Shown here: piece by piece, positions 27,923 through 37,700 of the stretch
How positions within the stretch are numbered: the first letter of the stretch is position 1
Layout: each line of letters opens with the position of its first letter
DNA from: Planctomycetota bacterium
Lineage (GTDB): Bacteria > Planctomycetota > Planctomycetia > Isosphaerales > Isosphaeraceae
Length of the DNA stretch: 64,000 nt
Direction of reading: 5' to 3'
Assembly (NCBI GenBank): GCA_028291545.1
Contig: JAQGHR010000057.1
Coordinates: forward strand, 1 to 64,000
Translations under genes and position numbers: made by a program
Notes under the pieces: generated by a model
What the model was told of the DNA's origin: nothing
Seen by the model: the letters and a program-made list of their open reading frames with translations, nothing else
Database searches by the model: none

Positions 27923-28726
27923 TCAGGGGCCCGGGCGGGCGGAGGACTGAGTCGACGTCCGTTGGAGGCCGTCGTCCCGGCGAATCGCGCCGCCGGTGGC
28001 GAGCGTCGCGGCCGGAGGCGTACCGCCCTTTCGGATCACGGCGGCGATCGCGTGGAGGCCGTCGCGTGCCCCCGACGAGTCCGGCTTGGCCGCCAGGGCC
28101 GCGGCGTAGGCTCGCTCCGCCTCGGGGAATCGGCCTTCCGTGGCTAAGACGAGAGCCAGGTTCGCCTGGGCATCGGAGTGGTCACAACCGGCACGGGCGA
28201 ATTCCGCGAGCGCGGCCTTCTCCTCGCCTCTGTGGGCGAGGGCAAGGCCGAGGTTGTTATGGCTCCTGGCGTGGTGGCGGTCGAGCGCGATGGCGGACCG
28301 GAAGCTCGACTCGGCGTCCGACCATCGGCGCTGAAGGTAAAGGCTATATCCCTGGTCGCACAGCACGTCCGGGTTTCGCGGATCAAGGCGAACCGCCGAG
28401 GCGAAGTGCTTCGACGCCTCCGGGAAATCCCCCTTCTGGCTCAGGAGGATGGCCAGCCTGGCGTGAGCGTCGGCCCGCTTCGGGTCGTTCGCCAGGGCCT
28501 TGCGATAGGCGTCCTCGGCCTCGGCTGCGCTATTGGTTTGTTCGAGCGATCGGCCCAGGGCGATCTGCACGTCGGCGGCCTGCTTGACCGAAACCTTCGT
28601 GGCCTTTCCGGTATCGAACAACTGGGCCGACGAATGCGTCGCCCGCGACCGCTTCGCCTGGTTGCAGCCGGCGAGCAAGGCCAGGGCCGACACAGCGCTC
28701 AGGACCGCGAGAGGGGGACGGGACAT
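27923..28726 (-). CDS. tadD: TadD-like TPR lipoprotein
   Basis: 267 residues from the ATG at 28726. The lipoprotein signal has the lipobox LLAGC, so Cys at about residue 21 should be acylated and the protein attached to the outer membrane. At least four TPR units follow (AEDAYRKALANDPKRADAHA, FPEASKHFASAVRLDPRNPD, WSDAESSFRSAIALDRHHAR and one more). TadD is the pilotin-like TPR lipoprotein needed to assemble the Tad secretin. An upstream in-frame extension lacks a signal and is not used here. Confidence 0.88.
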   Translation of the reverse strand: MSRPPLAVLSAVSALALLAGCNQAKRSRATHSSAQLFDTGKATKVSVKQAADVQIALGRSLEQTNSAAEAEDAYRKALANDPKRADAHARLAILLSQKGDFPEASKHFASAVRLDPRNPDVLCDQGYSLYLQRRWSDAESSFRSAIALDRHHARSHNNLGLALAHRGEEKAALAEFARAGCDHSDAQANLALVLATEGRFPEAERAYAAALAAKPDSSGARDGLHAIAAVIRKGGTPPAATLATGGAIRRDDGLQRTSTQSSARPGP

Positions 28727-28809
28727 GATCCGCGCGCTCCTGGGCCAAGGCCCGATGCAACCGTCCGCGAGGTCCGATCCGGTCCGTCGCGGCGTAGGGA
28801 AAGGGCGAT

Positions 28810-29565
28810 TCATTTTGACGTCACGCCGGAAGGGCTGTTCACGCCATTGTTGCTGATCGGAATCGGCGGACCATAATCCTTGGTCCGTTCCAGGGCGTTG
28901 GCACCGATGATCTGGGCGTCGATGCCCGACAGACCCGTCGGAATGGGCGCGCCGACGAGCACCCGGTTCGATGTGACCGGAAATGGACCGGCACAGAGCG
29001 CAGCCAGCACGGCAAATCGCCGGGATTCGGCCAGGGCCGGGCGGTCGGGTGTCCGTTCGATGATCAAGGGGTAGGGGCTGGCCGCGAGCTGCGCGGCTAG
29101 CCTGGCGAGCTGGTCCTGCCCGCGCGAATTCAGCCGGCTCGTGCCTTCCTCAAAATCGAACTGGAAGAGGACGAGCTTGGCGGCCGCGCCGTTGGCGACC
29201 ATGGTTCGCCCGTGGTCGTAGAGGGCCGCCCCCAAGGGTCGGGGTTGAAATTCCTCGGGATAGCCCAGGGCTTTGCCCTGAAACCTCCTCCAGTGCCACG
29301 ATCTCGACTTGAGGACGACGAACTTCGGCCGATGACGGGCCGTGGCGACCGGATCGATGGCCCCCGGCTGCCAGGACGGCCCCGGGCCGGCGGGCGGGAC
29401 GTGGATGACGGTCGGCGAGGGGATCGCGACCGGAGGCGGCAACTCAGCCGACGGCGACGCCGGCATGGGCAGGGCTTCGGGCAGGCCTTGTGCCATAGCG
29501 GGAAGCCCAGGGGCGAGGCCCAGGATCAGGCCGGTTGCGAGTCGCCAACGGTTCAGGATCGACAT
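28810..29565 (-). CDS. Periplasmic CpaD/OmpA-like protein of the tad locus
   Basis: 251 residues from the ATG at 29565 (GAGGAG eight bases upstream). Signal peptide through GLPAMAQG, a Pro-rich linker, then a domain with LVLFQFDFEEGTSRLNSRGQ and RLAAQLAASPYPLIIE, the pattern of OmpA-C/CpaD-type proteins (a strand followed by LxxxxxxxLxxLAxxL). CpaD/RcpB is the outer-membrane partner of the secretin, which fits its place directly after the secretin gene. The subfamily is uncertain because the canonical CpaD lipobox is missing. Confidence 0.65.
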   Translation of the reverse strand: MSILNRWRLATGLILGLAPGLPAMAQGLPEALPMPASPSAELPPPVAIPSPTVIHVPPAGPGPSWQPGAIDPVATARHRPKFVVLKSRSWHWRRFQGKALGYPEEFQPRPLGAALYDHGRTMVANGAAAKLVLFQFDFEEGTSRLNSRGQDQLARLAAQLAASPYPLIIERTPDRPALAESRRFAVLAALCAGPFPVTSNRVLVGAPIPTGLSGIDAQIIGANALERTKDYGPPIPISNNGVNSPSGVTSK

Positions 29566-29600
29566 CTCAACTCCTCGCCGTTGATGGCTGGCGGCCCGGT

Positions 29601-31550
29601 TCACTTCGAGAAGCCCGAAGGCCCGATCAGGTATTTCCGCTCGACGATCGAATGTCGGACAAGATGCAACGGATCGTCGTAGGACGTGGTGGATCGCCCG
29701 TCGATCCCGGTCCGCCCCTCGATCCGGTTGAGGAAGAAGAACTCCAGGTCGTTCGGCTGCTTGACCTCATCGCCCGGCACCGGGGGAACCTGGCCCGGGG
29801 CCATCGGCTCAATGATGTAGGGCGTGACCAGCACGATCAATTCCTTCTCGATTCGATTGCTGGTCGTGTTGCTGAAAAACGCGCCGATGTAGGGTAAGTC
29901 GCCCAGTCCGGGGATCTTCTGCGTCGAGCCGTCGAGATCGAGCTGCATCAGACCCGCGATCGCAAGGGTCTCTCCCTGCTTAAGCTCGACCGTCGTGTGC
30001 GACTTGCGGACGTTCAGTCCGGGGACGGGCGAGCCGCCGGGCACGAGGGTCGTGGCGATCGAGAAATCGACGGAGCTGACCTCGGGATCGACCGTCAGGC
30101 GTACGGTCTCGCCGTCGATGATGATCGGCAGGAAGGACAGTCGGACGCCGAACTCCTTGAACTGGGTGCTTGATGTGCCTCCACCCGTTGGCGAGCCCGC
30201 TCCGACGCCCGAGAATGACGGCACCGGGAACTCGCCGCCGGCCAGGAAGTTCGCCTGATGACCATTCAGGGCCACGAGGTTCGGCTCGGCGAGGATCTTC
30301 AGCAGGCTGTTCTTCCGCAGCGCGGTCAGGACGGCGTTGAACTGCCCGTGGGAGAACGTCCCGTACGCGGTCGCCGCCGGCCCTAGATTCAGGCTACGAA
30401 GGTTAACCGGCTGGCCGGAGGTGCCGGAGTTGGTGAAGAACGAGCGGTCACCGACCGACCCCGCGTTCAGGCCATTGCCGGCGATCTGGGTGCCGAACAG
30501 GGTGCCGAACTGCGGGATCGTCGCCAGCAGGTCGGCCCCGATCTGCCGAAACCCGGTCCGGTTCAGCTCGGCCACCCTTACCTTGAGCAGCACCTGCTGC
30601 GAGGTGGGTACGCGGAGCAGATTGATGACCGGGGACTGGTTGGTCGCGATCTTGCCGAGGGCGATGTTTCCGGCAGTAGGCTGGTTGCCGGTCCCTCCCG
30701 TCACGCCCGGCACAAATCCAGCGTTGGTCTCGCTCTGCACATAGGAGCTCAGCCCGGTGCCGTTCGGGTTCACGATGACATTCGCGGCACCGTTGGGGTT
30801 TGCGTTCCCCGCCGGATTCGCCCCCTGCGGCAGCGGAGGGAGCGGCACGGCATTGGGTAGGTTCGGCTCAACAGCGTCTACCTGGAGCGGCTCCCGGGCG
30901 TCGCCCACCTGGTTCGCGACCTGGACCCTCTGGATCGATCGCACATAGCTCTCGATCGCGTCGACGATCCGGCTTACCTGGGCCGCGTCCCGTGCCTGGC
31001 CCTCGACGACGATCTTTTCGCGGAGCTGCGCGAGTTTCAGGCCGGCGTCCGGAAACATGGCCCGCAACTGGCCCCGCAAGACGTCCAGGTCGGCGACGAC
31101 CTGGACCTCGAATTCGTACGTCTTCCCCGAGCCGGTCGTGATCGAGAGGTCGGTCGTCCCCAGGTGCTTGCCGATCAGGCGTATTTGCCTCGGCCCGGCC
31201 TTGTAAAAATCGACCACGGTCGGGTCGCCCACGGCGATGAAAGGCAACCGCGGACCGGCCGCGGCGAGATCCTCCTTCAGCGTGAGGAAGCGGCCCTGCC
31301 CGATCTTGACCTCGATCGTCGCACTCGTCGCCCCCAGACTCTCGATGAACGAGGGCACAAGAGGCTCAACGCGTGTCGGTGCCGGCGCGAGTAGCCGTGG
31401 AGCAAAGCCACTCAGCGTGGTCGGCTGCCCCTCGCTTTCCCCTTGTCCTGCCGCCCGACCACCGCACGCAAGGACGAGCAGCAGCGTTGTCAGCCTAGAC
31501 ACCGCTTGAGCCTTGGTGCAGACGTCCAGCGATGACAGGCGTTCGGACAT
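29601..31550 (-). CDS. cpaC: Tad outer-membrane secretin CpaC/RcpA
   Basis: 649 residues from the ATG at 31550. Signal peptide, N-terminal pilus-secretin domain (VKIGQGRFLTLKEDL then IRLIGKHLGTTDLSI), a BON-like stretch (LAQLREKIVVEGQARD), then the secretin domain with SLLKILAEPNLVALNGHQAN, FLAGGEFPVP, and the final KSHTTVELKQGETLAIAGL. It forms the outer-membrane channel for the Flp pilus. First gene of the minus-strand tad operon; the 298-base gap to the divergent DUF1080 gene must hold the promoter. Confidence 0.95.
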   Translation of the reverse strand: MSERLSSLDVCTKAQAVSRLTTLLLVLACGGRAAGQGESEGQPTTLSGFAPRLLAPAPTRVEPLVPSFIESLGATSATIEVKIGQGRFLTLKEDLAAAGPRLPFIAVGDPTVVDFYKAGPRQIRLIGKHLGTTDLSITTGSGKTYEFEVQVVADLDVLRGQLRAMFPDAGLKLAQLREKIVVEGQARDAAQVSRIVDAIESYVRSIQRVQVANQVGDAREPLQVDAVEPNLPNAVPLPPLPQGANPAGNANPNGAANVIVNPNGTGLSSYVQSETNAGFVPGVTGGTGNQPTAGNIALGKIATNQSPVINLLRVPTSQQVLLKVRVAELNRTGFRQIGADLLATIPQFGTLFGTQIAGNGLNAGSVGDRSFFTNSGTSGQPVNLRSLNLGPAATAYGTFSHGQFNAVLTALRKNSLLKILAEPNLVALNGHQANFLAGGEFPVPSFSGVGAGSPTGGGTSSTQFKEFGVRLSFLPIIIDGETVRLTVDPEVSSVDFSIATTLVPGGSPVPGLNVRKSHTTVELKQGETLAIAGLMQLDLDGSTQKIPGLGDLPYIGAFFSNTTSNRIEKELIVLVTPYIIEPMAPGQVPPVPGDEVKQPNDLEFFFLNRIEGRTGIDGRSTTSYDDPLHLVRHSIVERKYLIGPSGFSK

Positions 31551-31848
31551 GGACTTCTCTCGCCGCATTGATCGTTACGACCGCTATGACCCCTATGAAG
31601 CTATATCGACTGCCTCTCGCGATTTCTGGAGGCTTTGCACCCACCAAATTAAGCGGATAAATCCATGCTTGATATCACTCCGATCGAGCTTCTCTTTTTC
31701 GGCTCGACTCCTTCGCTGGGTCTTGCCGACCCATCCGGCGCCGGATAACGTCAGTTCCGGCCGATGTTTCGGGCCCGCCGCGCCAGGTCTCGCTGTCCAG
31801 GGCGGAACGTGGAGCGGGTGCGTTCGATCGTATTCTGGGAGCAATTTG

Positions 31849-32445
31849 ATGAGTCGGCGCGATCCACGAAGAACGCCTCACACTTGCGCCGTCGCGTTCG
31901 TCATCTTGACGTGCGTCGCCGCCGTCACGAGGGCCGACGAGCCCGGCTTTGCGCCGCTTTTCAATGGTAAGGACTTGACCGGCTGGCGGCTGGGCAAGAC
32001 GGATCTAGCCGGCAAGACCGCGTCCGATGGTGGCCGATTTACGGTCAAGGACGGGGTTCTCGTAATCACCGGCTCGAAGGACATGCCCCCCAAGATGACC
32101 GAGATCGACACGGTGCGGTCTCTTGGCGGAGATTTCGTCCTCCGCCTGGAATTTCGCGCCTCCAGGGACGCGAACAGCGGCCTGCACTTGCGTGATAAGA
32201 CCTTCGCGCATCAACTCCAGATCCGCGATTACCCACGCGTCGGCCCGTACAAGACACTCAAGGCCTACCGGGATGGCGACTGGAACGCGATCGAAGTGGT
32301 GGTCACGGGCAACAAAGCCCGATGCACCTGCAACGGCGAACTCCTCGAAGCCGCCCTTGAGATCCCCGCTGACGGCCCGCTCTCCCTCCAATCCGAAACC
32401 AATGTGATCGAATATCGGAAGATCCGGATCAAGTCAGAAAAATAG
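31849..32445 (+). CDS. Secreted DUF1080 protein (3-keto-disaccharide hydrolase-like)
   Basis: 198 residues from the ATG at 31849, with GGGAG upstream; the frame extends further upstream without signal or conservation. Signal peptide ending near VAAVTRADE, then the DUF1080 start GFAPLFNGKDLTGWR, central DFVLRLEFRASRDANSGLHLR and C-terminal GPLSLQSETNVIEYRKIRIK. The fold is a concanavalin-like beta-sandwich; family members act on or bind glycans outside the cytoplasm. It is shorter than many DUF1080 proteins but complete. Confidence 0.93.
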   Translation: MSRRDPRRTPHTCAVAFVILTCVAAVTRADEPGFAPLFNGKDLTGWRLGKTDLAGKTASDGGRFTVKDGVLVITGSKDMPPKMTEIDTVRSLGGDFVLRLEFRASRDANSGLHLRDKTFAHQLQIRDYPRVGPYKTLKAYRDGDWNAIEVVVTGNKARCTCNGELLEAALEIPADGPLSLQSETNVIEYRKIRIKSEK

Positions 32446-32486
32446 GCATCGGTGCGGCGTGAAGCGAATCCTGACGAGGCGGCAAA

Positions 32487-33035
32487 TCAGGGCTTCCGAC
32501 GCGTGTTCTTGCCCTTCATATCGGTGACGATACGGCCCTCGGTGTCCGTGACCGTGATGGTCCAATTCTCCGAGCCGTCCTCGGCGAATGAGGATCTGGT
32601 CCGTGTGCGGAACCCGTTGGCGTCCCGCGCCGTCCAGGTGATCGTCCTGGTCGCCTTGTCGTAGGTGCCCTCACCTTCGCTCGTCGATCCGGTCGAGACG
32701 AAATGCCAGGAGCGATAGGCCTTCTTCGCCGGGTCGTAGGTCATGATCGACGAGCCGCTCATTCCGGGCTCCGCCCCCGCCCCTTCGACGGCCCAGGTCT
32801 GGCGAAGGAACCGGCCTCCGAGGATCCACCCGGCCTCGGCGGTCCCTTTGCGTGTTTCGCCTTCGGTCACGCCCTCGATCCGCTTGGCCTCGAACTGACT
32901 GTCCCACTTACCGATCAGGCGGGAGAGCGCGGCCAGCTCGGGCACATCCGCCGACGGCGTCGCGGCCGTATCCTGCGCTCGTCCCGGCGCGACAACGATA
33001 CCGGCGATGATCGTGATCAGGAAAGCATTCTTCAT
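32487..33035 (-). CDS. Secreted DUF1579-like protein
   Basis: 182 residues. Signal peptide MKNAFLITIIAGIVVAPGRAQ. Then LAALSRLIGKWDSQFEAKR, GGRFLRQTWAVEG and SIMTYDPAKKAYRSWHFVSTG, a pattern of the lipocalin/THAP4-like beta-barrel proteins annotated as DUF1579 or similar. Ligand unknown. It lies between the DUF1080 gene and the DUF4919 gene on the opposite strand to both, so it is a single-gene unit. Confidence 0.75.
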   Translation of the reverse strand: MKNAFLITIIAGIVVAPGRAQDTAATPSADVPELAALSRLIGKWDSQFEAKRIEGVTEGETRKGTAEAGWILGGRFLRQTWAVEGAGAEPGMSGSSIMTYDPAKKAYRSWHFVSTGSTSEGEGTYDKATRTITWTARDANGFRTRTRSSFAEDGSENWTITVTDTEGRIVTDMKGKNTRRKP

Positions 33036-33237
33036 GGCGTATCACTCTGTACGGCACGGGGGAGATGACGATTCGTCCCGACGTTATCTCCGGCCCTACG
33101 TGGATGCAAAGCAAATTCGCGTCGGGGCGTCGAATCGGGCGGCTCGCCGCGAGGAATTCTTGTGGCGGGACGCAGCGGGACCATGGAGAATCCCAGCATC
33201 TCTCCAAATCGTCCCGCGTCCGAACGAGGGTACGCTG

Positions 33238-33927
33238 ATGAAACCGCGAATCGTCCCCAGTTGGGTTCCGCGCGTCGTGATCCTGCTCAGTCTCATGTCC
33301 AGCGCCGGATTGGCCCAGGACGCTTCGTCGAGTGAAAAGGCGGAGAAGACATTCGCCACCATGCTCGCGACGGCGAAGCAGGACCCCGAGAAAGCGGACT
33401 GGAAGGCTCTCCGGCATGGATTTACCGAGACCAAGGCTTACAAGCCCTATAACGGCGAGTGGAGGAAGGAGCTCGCGGCGGTCAGGGGTCAAGTCCAGCG
33501 AGGCGAGACCAAGGAGGCCGAGGCGGCCCTGGACAAGCTCATGATTCGCGAGGGCTTTATGCGTCTGGATGCTCACGGCCTGGCCACGGTCCTCTACGCG
33601 AAGACGGGGCAGAAGGAGAAGCTCGACCTGCATAGCAAGTTCGCCCGAGGCATCGCCTCCACGCTCTACGTGCCGGGCACCGGTCAGAGCATCGAAAAGC
33701 CGATCGAGGTCCTGTTCGTGGATGAGGAATATCTATTCCTGGACTCCTTGAAGTTGAAGAGAGCGAAGCAGGGCCTACATAACCACGAGGGCCACTGGAT
33801 CGACGTCCTGGAGACCGAACCCAAGAACGGGGGGGAGGGAGAGAAGTTTTACTTCAACGTCGACCTGCCTCGTAAGCATCTGGAAAAGATGTTCGAGTCC
33901 TTGAAAACGAAGAAACTGGACAAGTAG
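33238..33927 (+). CDS. Secreted DUF4919-like protein
   Basis: 229 residues from the ATG at 33238 (GAGGG about nine bases upstream). Signal peptide to LMSSAGLAQ. Then DPEKADWKALRHGFTETKAY, LHSKFARGIASTLYVPGTGQS, IEVLFVDEEYLFLDSLKLK and the end block KFYFNVDLPRKHLEKMF, which fits the DUF4919 pattern of short secreted proteins known mainly from Bacteroidetes and Planctomycetota. No catalytic residues are evident. The spacer to the next sigma gene (33928-34141) holds no gene. Confidence 0.65.
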   Translation: MKPRIVPSWVPRVVILLSLMSSAGLAQDASSSEKAEKTFATMLATAKQDPEKADWKALRHGFTETKAYKPYNGEWRKELAAVRGQVQRGETKEAEAALDKLMIREGFMRLDAHGLATVLYAKTGQKEKLDLHSKFARGIASTLYVPGTGQSIEKPIEVLFVDEEYLFLDSLKLKRAKQGLHNHEGHWIDVLETEPKNGGEGEKFYFNVDLPRKHLEKMFESLKTKKLDK

Positions 33928-34141
33928 ACGTTGAATACGCCGCCGGTGACTTCATGCCGGCCGCCGCCCAGGTGCGCGGGAGCCATCGCGAAAATTGGTC
34001 AGGCGTGGCGGATGATCGGCGACGAATCGACTCCTCTGTTCAGCGGGAAGATCGAGACCGAGGGCAGTTCACGGGAGATTTGTTAAGCTGGAGGCGTAAA
34101 GAGCTCGATCCAGATCGTCGCATCCGCGAACGGACCCATCG

Positions 34142-34726
34142 ATGTCACACGACGAAGCCTCAGACCGGTCGCTCGTGCGCAGGTTCCGTCACGGCCAGGC
34201 CGATGCACCCACCCAGCTCTATCTTCGCTACGCCCAGCGACTCCATGCCCTGGCAGCCAAGCAAACGTCGGGGGAGCTGGCCCGTCGCGTCGAGCCGGAG
34301 GACATCGTCCAGTCCGTGTTCCGCACGTTCTTCCGGCGGCTGGCGGCGGGAAATTACGACGTCCCGGACGGCGAGGAGATCTGGAAACTGCTCCTCGTCA
34401 TCGCGCTGAACAAGATCCGGACGGCGGGAAATTTCCACAAGGCGGCCAAGCGCGACATGCGCCGGACTTCTCAGAGCGACGCGTTGGAGGCGGGCCTGGA
34501 AGCGACCTCGGGCACGGACGAGGTGGCCATGACGGTTCTGCGCCTGGTGGTCGACGACTTGCTGAAAGAACTTCCCGAGTCGCACCGCAAGATGGTCGAA
34601 CTGCGGATCGAGGGGCACGAGGTCGCCGAGATCGCCGAAGAGGTCGGACGCTCGAAGCGATCCGTCGAGAGGGCGCTTCAGGAGTTTCGCGCCCGCCTCG
34701 GCGCGCTCATCCATGAGGTCGATTGA
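34142..34726 (+). CDS. Sigma70_ECF-family sigma factor 2
   Basis: 194 residues. Region 2: YLRYAQRLHALAAKQ, VEPEDIVQSVFRTFFRR; the RIRTAG-type linker; region 4: LPESHRKMVELRIEGHEVAE then VGRSKRSVERALQEFRARL. It is the planctomycete ECF type usually paired with a large kinase. The kinase gene starts one base after its stop, so the two are surely co-transcribed. No anti-sigma factor is seen. Confidence 0.93.
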   Translation: MSHDEASDRSLVRRFRHGQADAPTQLYLRYAQRLHALAAKQTSGELARRVEPEDIVQSVFRTFFRRLAAGNYDVPDGEEIWKLLLVIALNKIRTAGNFHKAAKRDMRRTSQSDALEAGLEATSGTDEVAMTVLRLVVDDLLKELPESHRKMVELRIEGHEVAEIAEEVGRSKRSVERALQEFRARLGALIHEVD

Positions 34727-34727
34727 G

Positions 34728-37700
34728 ATGTCAGAATCAAATCACAACCGGTCGGAGCCGGGGCTCGACGAGGTGATTGAGGCTTACGAGAAGGCGCAGG
34801 CCCGCGATGGCCACGCCGACCTCGCCGCGTTCCTGCCCCGGCCCGATCAACCCGGATACCTGACCATCCTGTGCGAGCTTGTCCGCGTCGACATGGAATA
34901 TAGCTGGCGCCGCGATCGGCCGAATCGCCTCGAAGCGTACGAGGCACGCTTTCCCGTGCTGTTCCGTGACCCCATCCGTGCGCGAGAGGTGGCCTTCGAG
35001 GAATATCGCCTGAGGCAACAGGCTGGTGATCCACCATCGCCGTCCGAGTATCGCCTGCGCTTTGGAGGAGACAGCGCGGACTGGCCGATGCCCCAGATTG
35101 ATCCGGCCGATCTTGGGTTGGAGGATGAAGGAGATTCGACGAACGACGACTCGCGCGACGTTTCCTGGAATTCCTCGGAAGAGCTGGGGTTTGCGTTAAG
35201 ATCCCCGAAGACCACGCGGGAACAGCGCGAGGTGCTCCACGACCTGCGCCGGGTCGACCCGACCGCCGCCGATCGCCTGGCTCGCGGCATGATTCGCCTG
35301 CCCGAGGCGGGGGGGCGATTCCTCGGCTTTCACCTGCGACGCGAGCTGGGGCGTGGCGCCTTCGGCCGGGTCTTCCTCGCCGATCAGGAGCAGATGGCCG
35401 GTCGCCCTGTCGCGCTGAAAATCACCGCCGACGCCCTCGGCGAGACGAATGCCCTGGCGCAGCTCCAGCACACCAACGTCGTGCCGATCTACTCCGTCCA
35501 TCGTGACGGGGCGCTCCAGGCGCTCTGCATGCCTTACTTCGGCTCGACGACGCTGGCCGACGTGATCGCCGGACTCGACGGGGGCCGCAAACTGCCCAGC
35601 TCTGGCCGCGGGCTCCTGAGCACCCTGGACGATCACAAGACCCGCGAACACGCCCGTTCGACCTTTCGCGAGTCGACGGACCCGATGATGCATTCCGCCG
35701 CCCCTCCGTCTCTTTCCAGCACACCCTCGGATGGGGCCGCGCCGACGGAATCGCGACCCACGGCCCAGATTGAGCATCTCCGCAGGTCCAACTATGTCGA
35801 TGCGGTCTTATGGCTGGGTCTACACCTGGCCGACGGCCTGGCGCATGCCCACGAACGGGGAATCCTGCACCGCGACTTGAAGCCCGCAAACGTACTGTTC
35901 ACGGACGACGGCGAGCCGATGCTCCTGGACTTCAACCTGGCGGCCGACCTCAAGCTCCACGTCCACGCCTCGGCGGCGATGGTGGGCGGCACGCTGCCCT
36001 ACATGGCGTTGGAGCATCTGGAGGCCTTCCAGGGCGTCCCTCGTGCGATTGATGCTCGAAGCGACCTCTTCTCACTCGGCGTGATCCTTTTCGAGTTACT
36101 CAGCGGTCGCCATCCTTTCGAGGTCCGCCGAGGACCCACGCGGGAGATCTTGCCACGCATGATCGAGGATCGCCGGGGGCCGCTGCCCGACCTGCGTTCC
36201 AGGAACCGGGCCGTTTCGCCGGCCGTCGAGGCCATCGTCCGCCGATGCCTGGACCCCGATCCGGCCCGGCGCTATCAGGAGGCCCGCCACCTTGTCGAGG
36301 ATCTGCAACGCCAGGTCGATCACCTCCCTCTCCTGCACACGCGCGAGCCTTCCGTTCGCGAGCGTGTCGGCAAGTGGGCACGCCGGCACCCGCGACTCAC
36401 ATCGACAACCACCGTGGCCCTGGCTTCCCTCGCCCTGATCGCGGCACTGATCGGCGGGCTCCGCAACCGTCAACATCGGCTCGAACGACTCGATGCGAGC
36501 GAATCGCTCACGCGGCTGGGCTCGGACGTCCGGAAGGCGGAGTTCCTGCTGAGTTCTCCGGACGGTCCGCAACGCAGGATCGAGGAGGGCCTTGCCCTGT
36601 GTCGGGAAGCGGCCGGCAGTTACCGTGCGGCATCCGATCTCGATTGGAAGGCTCGACCGCTCGTCGCCGCGCTCTCGGAAACGGATAGGGACCGGCTCTC
36701 GCGGTCGCTCGGCGAATTGCTGGGCCTGTGGGCGCAGGGCGAGGCGTGGCGGGCCGAGGTGGCGGAGCCCAAGGAGAAGACGGAGCGGATCGCCCGCGCC
36801 GAGGGGCTCCTGGACCGGGCCGAGGCGATCTTCGGGCCGGGCTCAGTCCCCGCCGTCCTGACGCTGATCCGGGCCGACCTGGCCCGCATTGAGGGCCGCG
36901 CGAAGGAGGCCCTGCGTCTCCGAGACGTCGCCACGGCCGCCCCACTTCGCACCGCCCGGGAGCGGCTGCTCCTGGTGCCCAACCGGCTCGACCACGGCCT
37001 GGATCGTGAGGCACTTTCCCTGGCCGAGGAGGCCTCTCGTCTCGATCCGCTGGACGCCTCGGCCTGGCTGATCCGAGGCTATTGTCTCTCCCGGCTGTCC
37101 CGGCCGACGCTCTCCGCCGAATGCTACAGCGTTGGCATCGGGCTCCAACCGGGGTTCGATTGGGCCTACTTCGACCGAGGCGTCATGGCCCTAGAGAGCC
37201 GGGACTATCCGCGCGCCATCGAGGATTTCACCCGCGCGCTGGCCCTTCAGCCCGACCTGTTCGAGGCCCTGCCGAACCGTGCGCTGGCGAAACTCGGCCT
37301 GGGGGACGCCGCAGGGGCCGTCGCCGATCTCGACCTCGCCCTGTTGCGGCCGGAGACCCCGACCCGCGCCTTCTTCATCCGCGCCCGCGCCCACGAAGCA
37401 CTCGGGCACGCCGATCTCGCCGCCCGGGACCGCCTCCAGGGAAAACGCCGCAAACCCGCCGATGAAGTGAGCTGGGTCACCCGCGGGTTGAGCCGCTTGC
37501 CCGACGATCCGGCCGGAGCAATCCTGGATTTCGAGGCCGCCCTGAAGCTCAATCCGCGATCCTTCTGGGCCTTGCAGAACAAGGCAAGCGTGCTGTCCGA
37601 GTCGCTCGGCCGCACGGAGGAAGCCGTTCGTACACTCGACGAGGCCGTCTCCCGTCATCCCGAGTCGGTCCCCGCGCTGGCCGGCCGCGGTGTGCTCCTC

